Shown: one piece after another, positions 36,518 to 44,350 of the stretch
Layout of the letters: each line of letters opens with the position of its first letter
Position numbering within the stretch: the stretch's first letter is position 1
DNA from: Chthonomonadales bacterium
Lineage (GTDB): Bacteria; Armatimonadota; Chthonomonadetes; Chthonomonadales; CAJBBX01
DNA: 64,000 nt
Direction of reading: 5' to 3'
Assembly: GCA_020849275.1 (NCBI GenBank)
Contig: JADLGO010000028.1
Span: forward strand, 17,752-81,751
The notes under the pieces: generated by a model
Told to the model about the DNA's origin: nothing
What the model saw: only the letters and a program-made list of their open reading frames with translations
The model's database searches: none
Position numbers and translations under genes: made by a program

Positions 36518-38548
36518 TCAGTTCGGGAAGCAGCGGTACATGTCGATCCCGAGCGCAATGCCCACCAGGGTCCAGATGCTGGCGATCACGTAGTCGCCGA
36601 GGATGAGCCCCACGAAGAACGGCAGCGCGCGGCGGTAGGCGCCCATGCCCCCGAGCCGCAGGGTCACCCACTTGGCCAGCCACCCCAGCAGGAAGGGAAA
36701 CCAGAGCAGATCGGTGATGAACGTGAAGGCCACCGCGTAGCCCGCCGGATGAAACGGCCAGCCCAAGAAGCGGGCGCGGGCCACGCTGAGCAGCCATGTC
36801 GCCCCGGCGCCCGCCGCGATGCCCAGCAGGCCGGGCGTGTCCGTGCCGACGGAGCGCTCGGCCAGGTGGCCCGTCGCGACGGTGAAGGGGATGCGCCCCA
36901 TCGCGATCCGCCAGCCGTTCACATGCGCGGTGCCCGCGCCATACACGTAGTAGAGGTGCAGAACGCTCCAGCACGCCGCCACGAAGCCGATCGCCAGCAC
37001 GACAGACATGGCAGCCGTCAGCTTGCGCGGGTGGATGCGCCCCTGGTCGGCGATGCGGTAGGCCTCGAAGAGGTGCGGCGTCGTCATCGAGCGGTAGTCG
37101 ATGTTGTACCAGGTGTGGTAGGCGAGCACGCCGAGCGCGGGCACACCCAGGTTCATCGGCCCCACAACGCGCGTCACCAACTCCGGGGCCGTGACCCAGG
37201 GCGCGAAGTGCCAGGCCGTCCCGACCTCGGCGCGGATGCGCGTGAGCGCCAGCATGTAGGCGGCGAACACGAGCATGAGCAGCGCCGACGCTCCGGGCGG
37301 CAGGCCACCCCACCATGCGAACGCGACCACGCCGGCGAAGCTCGCCGCCGCGCCGACCACGGCGAAGCGGTAGGTCATGGCCTCGGCGCCATCCTCCGCC
37401 GAGCGCGGCCGCCACGCTCCCCGCAGCACGCGCCGCACATGGTGCCGGGCCAGCCACACCGTTAGCCCCGCCAGACAGAGCCACGCGCCCGCCCCCTGCT
37501 CCTGCGTGTAGGGCATTCGGGCGCTTGTCGCGCTCGCGCCCCCCGATCCGTACCCGGCTGCCGCACAGTACACCTCCAGGCCCTTGCGAAAGAGGTAGAA
37601 GAACCAGCAACTGAAGGAGACATCCGTCGAGAGCAGATAGGCCAGCCCGATCGTGTTCGGATGGAAGGCCAACGGGAAGTAGCCGAGCGCGTTCCAGGGC
37701 GGCGAGGTGAAGCGCGGTCCCAGGTCGAGCGGCCCGTTGACGGTCGGCTTGACGGGGATGTAGGGCAGGCTCGGGAACAGCCAGTCGAGGTTGTTTACGC
37801 ACTGCAGCACGATCGGGAGCGCAAAGCCGACCTGGAGCGCGCGGCCGCGCATCAGGCCCGCGAACCCGCCCGGCTCCAGCGTCATGGAGATCGGCACGTA
37901 GACGATCGGGAAGCCGAGCCGCTCATGCTCGATCCACTGGCGCCGCAGGATGGCCGCGCAACAGAGCGTCATGAAGAGGAGCAGCAGCAGGAAGCCGCCC
38001 CAGGTGAGCAGCGGCGGCAGCCAGGCGCGGATGTGGCGCCATTCATAGAGGGTGCTGTGGCCCAGGTAGAAGGCCCGCACAGCCTCCGGGTCGCGAGGCG
38101 ACCACAGCGCCGGGACCGCGTTGGCGAACTCCCGCCAGCGCGGCTCGTTGGTGTACCAGACGGGATTGGCGATGGCGGGCGTCAGGAAGCCGACCATGCC
38201 GATTCCCGCGATGGAAGAGCCGACTGCGGTCAGGATGTAGACCGTCGCGAGCTCAGCAGGTGAGAGCTGCCAGCCTGGCAGCAGCCGGGCCACCCCCAGG
38301 TTCAGCGCGCACACGCAGAAGAGCGCGAAGACGACGCCGATGGGCAGCGAGGTACAGGTGATCTCGGTGGTGCCCGTGCGGACCTCCGAGTAGGCGATCC
38401 ACCAGCACATGCCGACGACGAGGAGAATGGATAGAACGACCGAGCGCGCCGAGATGTCGCGCGGGCGACGCGACAGCGCTGCCGGGCGCACCAGCGCGAC
38501 GCCCGCGGACGGGTCGGCCCGAGACGGCAGGCGGTCCGGCGCGCTCAC
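36518..38548 (-). CDS. DUF6785-type polytopic membrane protein (copy 2)
   Basis: A 676-residue inner-membrane protein, paralogue of the one at 14033-16048. It shares a charged leader (MSAPDRLPSRADPSAG), the stretch LSPAELATVYILTAVGSSIA, YLGHSTLYEWRHIRAW, HERLGFPIVYVP and the C-terminal motif RALPFFVGLILGDYVIAS. About a dozen hydrophobic segments are visible. Family function is unestablished; transport of an oligosaccharide or lipid is a guess from the context. The start is GTG with a weak ribosome site. Confidence 0.7.
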   Translation of the reverse strand: MSAPDRLPSRADPSAGVALVRPAALSRRPRDISARSVVLSILLVVGMCWWIAYSEVRTGTTEITCTSLPIGVVFALFCVCALNLGVARLLPGWQLSPAELATVYILTAVGSSIAGIGMVGFLTPAIANPVWYTNEPRWREFANAVPALWSPRDPEAVRAFYLGHSTLYEWRHIRAWLPPLLTWGGFLLLLLFMTLCCAAILRRQWIEHERLGFPIVYVPISMTLEPGGFAGLMRGRALQVGFALPIVLQCVNNLDWLFPSLPYIPVKPTVNGPLDLGPRFTSPPWNALGYFPLAFHPNTIGLAYLLSTDVSFSCWFFYLFRKGLEVYCAAAGYGSGGASATSARMPYTQEQGAGAWLCLAGLTVWLARHHVRRVLRGAWRPRSAEDGAEAMTYRFAVVGAAASFAGVVAFAWWGGLPPGASALLMLVFAAYMLALTRIRAEVGTAWHFAPWVTAPELVTRVVGPMNLGVPALGVLAYHTWYNIDYRSMTTPHLFEAYRIADQGRIHPRKLTAAMSVVLAIGFVAACWSVLHLYYVYGAGTAHVNGWRIAMGRIPFTVATGHLAERSVGTDTPGLLGIAAGAGATWLLSVARARFLGWPFHPAGYAVAFTFITDLLWFPFLLGWLAKWVTLRLGGMGAYRRALPFFVGLILGDYVIASIWTLVGIALGIDMYRCFPN

Positions 38549-38640
38549 TCCGGAAGCCGCCGCGCCGCCGCGGCCGCCGCCCGAACGCCGCTGCGCGCAC
38601 GGCGAACGGCCCGCACGCGCGACGGCGTCTCTTCCGAGGA

Positions 38641-38658
38641 GCGGCGCGCGCGCGCCGC
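38641..38658 (-). terminator. GC palindrome after the small exported protein
   Basis: GCGGCGCGCGCGCGCCGC is a perfect 18-base palindrome eight bases downstream of the minus-strand stop codon at 38666. Low sequence complexity means part of the match could be chance. No T-tract. Confidence 0.4.
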
Positions 38659-38665
38659 CTCGCGC

Positions 38666-39091
38666 CTACAGCTTGATGTCAAGGAGCCCGCTGATGCCGA
38701 CGCCGGGCACGCGCTTGATGTTCGTGATGCTGCGGGTCTCCACCGGCACCAGCGCGCGAATGCGCACGCCCAGCGCCCGGAAGTTGCCCTCGACCTGCGC
38801 CACCGCCTGCACGCGATCCACCGCCGCCGGCGGCCCCATCACCTGCACCGCGCCCACCGCCGTGCCCTGGCCGGCCGAAAGCACTGGCACGACCTTCGTG
38901 GCGTAGTCCTCGGTGCGGTCCCGCGTGTTGGTGAGCTTGTTGAGCGCCTTGTTGATGTCCTTGCCGAAGTTGGACACCAGGAACGCGATTCCGCCGCCCT
39001 TGAGTATCTGCCCTAGCTGGCCACTGGCCGTGACGCCCAGCACGGCAACCAGCGACAACGTAACCGCCAGCGTCTTGCTCCACCGCTTCAT
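38666..39091 (-). CDS. Small exported protein, unknown function
   Basis: A 141-residue protein with a signal peptide (LAVTLSLVAVLGVTASGQ, about 7-24). The mature part starts LGQILKGGGIAFLVSNFGKD, and repeats of small residues and Val follow (GTAVGAVQVMGPPAAVDRV, VRIRALVPVETRSITNIKR). It has no cysteine, no catalytic motif and no membrane anchor. AAAGGAG precedes the ATG by eight bases, so it is very likely expressed. Nothing I recognise; a structural or adhesive envelope protein would fit. Confidence 0.6.
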   Translation of the reverse strand: MKRWSKTLAVTLSLVAVLGVTASGQLGQILKGGGIAFLVSNFGKDINKALNKLTNTRDRTEDYATKVVPVLSAGQGTAVGAVQVMGPPAAVDRVQAVAQVEGNFRALGVRIRALVPVETRSITNIKRVPGVGISGLLDIKL

Positions 39092-39205
39092 CGGCTTTCT
39101 CCTTTGGAGTCGCGCGGCGTCCGGGGACCGGCCGCTCCCCCGCGCACCCACTGTTATATGGTTGACGGTCCAGAGCCCGCTCCGGTTGCCCTGTGTCCGG
39201 CGACG

Positions 39206-41365
39206 TCAGTCGTCGGCCCAGGAAGCGCGCGCTGCCCGGGCGATCTCGAAGGTGGCGCGCGTGACCTCGGCGGCCTCGGCGAACGGCGTGGGCCAGGGCC
39301 GCCCGCCGGCAACCGCGGCCACCAGCGCCGCCATCTCGGCGCGGTGCCCCTTGTCCTGGCTCCGCAATCGCGCGCCGCGGAACCGTGGCCAGCCATAGCC
39401 GGCGAGCGCGCGATAGTTGTCGATCTGCAGCACGCGGCCCGCGCAGAACGCTTCCAGACGCTCTTTGGGGAACGCCTTGCTCCCGTTGGCGAAGTAGTGC
39501 ACCGTTCCGAGTGACCCGTCCTCGAAGCGGATCGTGAAGGTCGCGCGGTCGTCGCGGAGCGGCCCGGCCTGGCATCCCACGGTGGCCGCCTGGACGCCGG
39601 CGATGGGCGCCCCCACCAGGAAGCGCAGCAGGTCAACGAAGTGGCATCCCTCCCCCACGACGCGCCCGCCGCCGACGGCCGGGTCCTGCGTCCAGTGCTC
39701 GGGCGGGATGGCGCCGGCGTTCACCGTCATGATCAGCGTCTTCGGCTCACGCACGGCGGCCAGCATGTCGCGCATACGCACGGCCAGCGGCGCGAACCGG
39801 CGGTTGAAGCCAACGGCCACGAGCGGGCCGGGATGGCTGGCGCGCGCGCCCTCCAGGTCGGCCAGCTCGTCCGGCGTCAGGCACATGGGCTTCTCCACGT
39901 AGACGTTCTTGCCGGCCTCCAGGGTGGCGCGCACGAACCGGGCGTGCGTGTCGTGGCGCGTGGTCACCAGCACCAGGTCCACGCCGCCATCGCCAAGCAC
40001 GGCCTCGACCTCCGTGGTGCACCGCTCAAAGCCAAACTTGCGGGCGGCGTGCGCGGCGCTTACGCCGGTGCTGGAGGCGATGACGCGAAGAGATGCCCCC
40101 GTCTCCTTCAGCGCCGGCAGCAGAACCTGCGTCGTGAAGCCGCCCGCCCCGATGACGCCGACTGCCGCACCCGCCGCGGCCCGGGGCGCGCGGGGCCGTC
40201 GCGCGGGCGCGGTGACGGCCACCGAGCGCGCTCGCGCCGTACACGCCGGATCCGGGCCAGCCTGGGGATGCTCGAGCACCACGCCGAGCGCGCCGCCCGC
40301 GCCAACGCGACCGTAGGCCTCCAGCGCGCGATCGAACGGGAACCGGTGGGTCACGAGGGGGGCGGTGTCGAGCGCGCCGCGCTCCATCAGGTCGAGCACG
40401 GCCTCGATGTTGCGCTGTTCGGTCCACCGCACGAACCCGTAGGGGTAGTCGTGCCCGCCCTGCTCGTACGCCGGGTCGTAGCGCCCCGGGCCGTAGGAGC
40501 AGGAGACCTGGAAGGAGAGCTCCTTCTCGTAGAAATCCGCGCGGTTGAGCTCCAGACCGACGACGCCAATCAGAACGATCCGGCCGCGCTTGCGCGACAT
40601 CAGCGCCGCCTGGCGCACCGGGTCGCTGCTCTTCGTCGCCACGGTCAGCAGGACCGCGTCCATTCCGCGCCCGCGGGTGAAGGTCGTCGCCGCGCTCACG
40701 GGGTCGACGCCGGCGGAGAGATCGACGCTCTCCGCGCCGAGCTCGCGGGCGAGCGCGCAGCGGCCCGCGTCGAAGTCGACGCCAAGCACCCGGCACCCAT
40801 GCGCGCGCACGATCTGCACGCAGAGGAGCCCGATCAGGCCGAGACCCACCACCGCCACCGATTCGCCGAGCGTGGGCGCCGCCAGTCGCGAGCCCTGGAG
40901 GCCGATGGCGCCGACGACGGCGAACGCGGCAGCGTCGTCGGCCACCCCGACGGGAATGCGGGCACACAGGTTCCTGGGAACGCACACCACCTCGGCGTGC
41001 GGGCCGTTCGAGGCCACGCGATCGCCGACCGCGAAGCCCTCGACGCCCGCGCCAACCTCGAGCACCACGCCGGCGTTGCTGTAGCCGAGCGGGATCGGCT
41101 GGTCGAGCTTGGCGCGCACGGCCTGCAGCGTGGGACGCAGCCCGTCCGTCCTCACCTTTTCGATCACCTGCCGGACCTTCTCCGGCTGCTGGCGAGCCTT
41201 GTCGAGGAGGCTGGCCTTGCCGAAGTCGATCAGCATGCGCTCCGTGCCTATCGATACGACGCTGGCGCGCGAGCGCACCAGCAGGTGCCCGGGCCGGGCG
41301 CCGGGGCAGGGCACGTCCGCCAGCAGGGTTTCGCCCGAGCCCAGGTTCTGAAGGATCTGCTTCAT
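39206..41365 (-). CDS. Fused zinc-type alcohol dehydrogenase and Gfo/Idh/MocA oxidoreductase
   Basis: A 719-residue two-enzyme fusion. Residues 1-370 form a medium-chain dehydrogenase: LGYSNAGVVLEVGAGVEGF, then the NAD fold VAVVGLGLIGLLCVQIVRAH. Residues 400-719 form a Gfo/Idh/MocA protein: VGVIGAGGFTTQVLLPALKE, with YVEKPMCLT carrying the usual Lys, and the C-terminal TIRFEDGSLGTVHYFANG. This fusion is a known architecture, usually found in clusters for surface polysaccharides, where it is thought to oxidise and then reduce a nucleotide or free sugar. Here it follows an unknown Tat-exported protein and a hexapeptide acyltransferase. Confidence 0.88.
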   Translation of the reverse strand: MKQILQNLGSGETLLADVPCPGARPGHLLVRSRASVVSIGTERMLIDFGKASLLDKARQQPEKVRQVIEKVRTDGLRPTLQAVRAKLDQPIPLGYSNAGVVLEVGAGVEGFAVGDRVASNGPHAEVVCVPRNLCARIPVGVADDAAAFAVVGAIGLQGSRLAAPTLGESVAVVGLGLIGLLCVQIVRAHGCRVLGVDFDAGRCALARELGAESVDLSAGVDPVSAATTFTRGRGMDAVLLTVATKSSDPVRQAALMSRKRGRIVLIGVVGLELNRADFYEKELSFQVSCSYGPGRYDPAYEQGGHDYPYGFVRWTEQRNIEAVLDLMERGALDTAPLVTHRFPFDRALEAYGRVGAGGALGVVLEHPQAGPDPACTARARSVAVTAPARRPRAPRAAAGAAVGVIGAGGFTTQVLLPALKETGASLRVIASSTGVSAAHAARKFGFERCTTEVEAVLGDGGVDLVLVTTRHDTHARFVRATLEAGKNVYVEKPMCLTPDELADLEGARASHPGPLVAVGFNRRFAPLAVRMRDMLAAVREPKTLIMTVNAGAIPPEHWTQDPAVGGGRVVGEGCHFVDLLRFLVGAPIAGVQAATVGCQAGPLRDDRATFTIRFEDGSLGTVHYFANGSKAFPKERLEAFCAGRVLQIDNYRALAGYGWPRFRGARLRSQDKGHRAEMAALVAAVAGGRPWPTPFAEAAEVTRATFEIARAARASWADD

Positions 41366-41384
41366 GGCATCTCCGGGAAGCGCA

Positions 41385-42710
41385 TCAGGTGGCCGGCTCC
41401 GGCAGCGGCAGGCGCCGGACGCTCGCCCCCTGCGCGTGATAGATCTCCGTGTGGCGGCCCCGAACGTCCAGGCTGTACGTGCGGCGGCCGCAGGCCGCGC
41501 GCAACGTGGAGGTCGACACCTCGTCCTGCCAGGGGTTCGCGGCGAGCAGGATCCACTCGCTCTCGGACACCCGCAGCTTCCGTACGAGCGGCCGGCGCTC
41601 GCGCCACGCCACGTGCGCGGGCTCGTCCGAGGCCGGCGTCGCGCGGCCGATCGTCTCGGAGAGGCCGGCTACCCGCCGCAGGCTGGCAACGTACAGCGGC
41701 AGGCTGCGGTAGTACTGGCCCCTGTGGGCCGCCTCGGAGCCCCACAGCACGACTCCGCGAGCGCCGCAGAAGTAGGGTACCGCGGCGCCGGCCTCCACCA
41801 GGTAGGGCGCGAGCTCCTGGCCGCGTAGAACTCGGTTGCTGTCGTGGTAGCGGAGCCAGAAGTAGGCGTAGAGCGGCCTGTCGCCATAGCGGCGCGTCCG
41901 CTGGTAGTTCTCCTCGACGTTCGCCGCAAGGTAGAACACCGAGTCCGGCCGGTCGTAGAAGACGTAGACGCTGGCGACGTAGAAGTCGACGTAGGGATCG
42001 ATGTACTGCCAGAGCCGGGCATCAGAGGCGTGCGTGCCGTCGATCTGCTGCGCTGTCTTGCCCGCGATGCCGTAGTAGTCGCGGCGAAAGGGCTGCGCGC
42101 CGTAGAGCCCCTCGGGTTGGCCGGGATGCAGCTCGCGCGCCCACTTGCACGGCAGGTAAAACCAACTCGCCCACTCGCCGTAGTAGGCTTCGGCGAACTC
42201 GGCCTTCGTTTCAACGCCCGATGCCGCGCGGGCCGCCGGGTCCTCCCATGCGGCGTCGGCGTCCTCCTCGAACGAGAACTCGATATCGTTGACGAAGATC
42301 GCGCCGCCGCTCTTCGCGGCGATGTTGCGCCTCACGATGCGCTCGAAGAAGAGCGGCTTGTTCCAGGGGTTGGTGCGGTTGCCCTTCAGGAACGTGCTGA
42401 TGTTCTCGCGCTGCCGGCCCGGATAGTCCGCGTAGGTGTTAACAATGTCCACGATCTGAAAGCCGTGCTCGCGCGCGCTGCGACGGTTGGCCTCGTCGTC
42501 GCCGCCGCGCACGTTCCAGTAGGCGCTCAGGCCGCCCCGCATGTCGACGGCGCCGATGCGGCTCCACGGCACGGTCGCGGCCGCGTCGTCGGCCTGCCGG
42601 GCCCGGAAGAGCGTCCCCAGCCCACCGGCTCCCACGGCCGCCGCGCCGCCCGCCAGGAGGGCGCGGCGCGTCAGCCGGCGCGGCGCGCCGGTCGGCGTCT
42701 CATCGGTCAT
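41385..42710 (-). CDS. Tat-exported protein of unknown function, probable TIM-barrel glycan enzyme
   Basis: A 441-residue protein with a twin-arginine signal (LTRRALLAGGAAAVGAGG). The body has the feel of a TIM barrel with acidic strand ends: GAIFVNDIEFSFEEDADAAW, DPYVDFYVASVYVFYDRPDS, LYAYFWLRYHDSNR and YFCGARGVVLWGSEA. The GVVLWGS strand resembles the last strand of GH56-like barrels, but I would not assign it. The ATG 42710 has GGAGAG upstream, and its start overlaps the acyltransferase stop by 11 bases. Confidence 0.55.
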   Translation of the reverse strand: MTDETPTGAPRRLTRRALLAGGAAAVGAGGLGTLFRARQADDAAATVPWSRIGAVDMRGGLSAYWNVRGGDDEANRRSAREHGFQIVDIVNTYADYPGRQRENISTFLKGNRTNPWNKPLFFERIVRRNIAAKSGGAIFVNDIEFSFEEDADAAWEDPAARAASGVETKAEFAEAYYGEWASWFYLPCKWARELHPGQPEGLYGAQPFRRDYYGIAGKTAQQIDGTHASDARLWQYIDPYVDFYVASVYVFYDRPDSVFYLAANVEENYQRTRRYGDRPLYAYFWLRYHDSNRVLRGQELAPYLVEAGAAVPYFCGARGVVLWGSEAAHRGQYYRSLPLYVASLRRVAGLSETIGRATPASDEPAHVAWRERRPLVRKLRVSESEWILLAANPWQDEVSTSTLRAACGRRTYSLDVRGRHTEIYHAQGASVRRLPLPEPAT

Positions 42711-43308
42711 CGCCACTCTCCATCGGAGACCCCGGCGGGGGGGCCTTCGGAACCACGTAGGCGCCGCCGCGGGGCGGCTCAGCCAGCATCGCGTCGTGTC
42801 GGGCGCGGTCCGCCGGCTGGGTGAACCGCTCGCCGATCTTGCGCGCGGGCACGCCGCCGTGGATCTCGTAAGGCGGAACGTCGCGCGTGACCACCGCCCC
42901 CGCCCCCACGATCGCCCCGCGCCCGATCCGCACCCCGGCCATCAGGATGGCCCGCCGCCCGATCCAGGCGTCGGCCTCGATGACGGTGCGCCGCAACGGC
43001 GGCCGGCCGGCGAACACGATCGGCACGCCCGGCACATCGAAGACGTGATCGCCGCCCACGATGGCGACCTCCGGAGCGATCAGGGCGTAGGGGCCCAGTT
43101 CCACGCCGGGAACGAGCCAGCACCCGGGGCTCAGGAAGCTATACGCGTGGGCGACCAGATCGTGCGGCACATGGCTGCGCCCGGCCATGTAGAAGGTGGG
43201 GTGCACATGCGCCAGTCCGTAGCGCCGCCGCTTAACCGCCATCACCGCGGCGCGATACCAGCCGTAGAGGATCCGGGTGCGCCGGATGCGCGCGCGCAGG
43301 CCGGCCAC
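42700..43308 (-). CDS. Hexapeptide-repeat acyltransferase (WcaF/LbH family)
   Basis: A 202-residue left-handed beta-helix acyltransferase, probably O-acetylating a sugar with acetyl-CoA. Hexapeptide turns are visible in LVPGVELGPYALIAPEVAIV and AWIGRRAILMAGVRIGRGAI, then IVGAGAVVTRDVPPYEIHGG and PARKIGERF, the usual end of the helix. The N-terminus is basic (RRTRILYGWYRAAV). The start is a GTG with a weak ribosome site. It is the only clear surface-polysaccharide gene here and is translationally coupled to the Tat-exported protein. Confidence 0.82.
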   Translation of the reverse strand: MAGLRARIRRTRILYGWYRAAVMAVKRRRYGLAHVHPTFYMAGRSHVPHDLVAHAYSFLSPGCWLVPGVELGPYALIAPEVAIVGGDHVFDVPGVPIVFAGRPPLRRTVIEADAWIGRRAILMAGVRIGRGAIVGAGAVVTRDVPPYEIHGGVPARKIGERFTQPADRARHDAMLAEPPRGGAYVVPKAPPPGSPMESGDDR

Positions 43309-43327
43309 GGCCCTGCTACCAGCCCCT

Positions 43328-43348
43328 CGCCGGCCACGCGGGCCGGCG
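43328..43348 (-). terminator. GC hairpin between isomerase and acyltransferase genes
   Basis: An eight-base-pair stem (43328-43335 with 43341-43348) and five-base loop lie in the 186-base gap upstream of the acyltransferase. The gap is otherwise featureless. Without a T-tract this is only a candidate. Confidence 0.3.
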
Positions 43349-43494
43349 GCGGGGGGCGCCGGGGTCGAGTGCGGCCGCGCGCGGCTGGCATTGCCGTGTT
43401 GCGTTGCGCATTCTGCCGTCCACAGGATCCGGCGCGGCGCGCGCCCCGCCAGATCGGCTTCCGTTCGTCGCGGACGTGGCGCTGGCGCGGCCGC

Positions 43495-44340
43495 CTACGG
43501 CATCGCCGACTTGTCGATGGCGTCGCGCGTGGCCGCCAGGCACAGGTCCATGTACGGAGTCGGGTTGTCGGGGTGCTCCTCGTACTCGAGCGCCACGATG
43601 CCCGGGAACCGCAGCTTGCGAAGCTCGCGGAAAAGGCCGACGGTGTCCATGTCGCCACGTCCGACCTCGGTGAACTCCGTCCGGTTGCGCACATCCTTGA
43701 GGTGCGTCGCGTGCAGGCGCTTGCCGAGGCGCCGAACGGCCTCCACCGGGTCGTCGCCGGAGCGCATAAGGTGCCCGGTGTCCAGGCAGACGCCGATGCG
43801 CGGCCCACGGTCGCGCACGGCTGCCTCCAGCGAAGCGATGGAGCCGTAGCGCGCGCCGGGACCGTGGTTGTGGATACCGATGTTCACCTTGTACTCGCGC
43901 GTGAGGCGATCCAGCACGGGCAGCGCCTCGGGCGACGGATCGGCCGTGACGGTGCCGATCCGCATCGCCCGCGCGAAGCCAAGCACCCGCCGAGCCTTCG
44001 CCTCGTCGGCATCGAAGCCCTCCACACCCCAGGCCATCAGCCGGACGCGGGCGGCGCGCAGCTTTTCCAGGATGTTGCGCTGCTGTTCTAGAGCCTCGGT
44101 GAGGGGTATGTGCGCCTGGAACGCCTCCCAGTAGTGCAGGCCAAGCGCCCGCGTCTTCGCGAGCGCCTCGTCGAATCCGAAGGCGCGCAGCGAGTAGCTC
44201 TGCACCCCGACGTGAAACGGGCCATATGGCCTGCCTCCTGCCCACGCGGGCGCCGCCGCGCCCGCGAGCAGACCCATCGCCCCCATCATGCCCGCGCGCA
44301 TCACCTCGCGCCGGGTCACCCCCCCAACGGGCTCGCTCAT
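43495..44340 (-). CDS. Sugar phosphate isomerase/epimerase (xylose-isomerase-like TIM barrel)
   Basis: A 281-residue protein of the AP-endonuclease-2/xylose-isomerase-like superfamily. Barrel strands with metal ligands are visible: VNIGIHNHGPGARYG, RIGVCLDTGHLMRSG (Asp and His ligands), RLHATHLKD and FPGIVALEYEEHP (Glu). The N-terminus (TRREVMRAGMMGAMGLLAGA) looks like an export signal, so it may work in the periplasm, as do many homologues paired with Gfo/Idh/MocA enzymes. GAGGAGG precedes the ATG at 44340. It lies ten bases after the FGE-fusion gene. Confidence 0.85.
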   Translation of the reverse strand: MSEPVGGVTRREVMRAGMMGAMGLLAGAAAPAWAGGRPYGPFHVGVQSYSLRAFGFDEALAKTRALGLHYWEAFQAHIPLTEALEQQRNILEKLRAARVRLMAWGVEGFDADEAKARRVLGFARAMRIGTVTADPSPEALPVLDRLTREYKVNIGIHNHGPGARYGSIASLEAAVRDRGPRIGVCLDTGHLMRSGDDPVEAVRRLGKRLHATHLKDVRNRTEFTEVGRGDMDTVGLFRELRKLRFPGIVALEYEEHPDNPTPYMDLCLAATRDAIDKSAMP

Positions 44341-44350
44341 GTCCGCCTCC

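Noticed and set aside
43383..43400. Second sigma-54-like site (TGGCATTGCC...TTGC)
   Set aside because: The invariant GG and GC are not ten bases apart.
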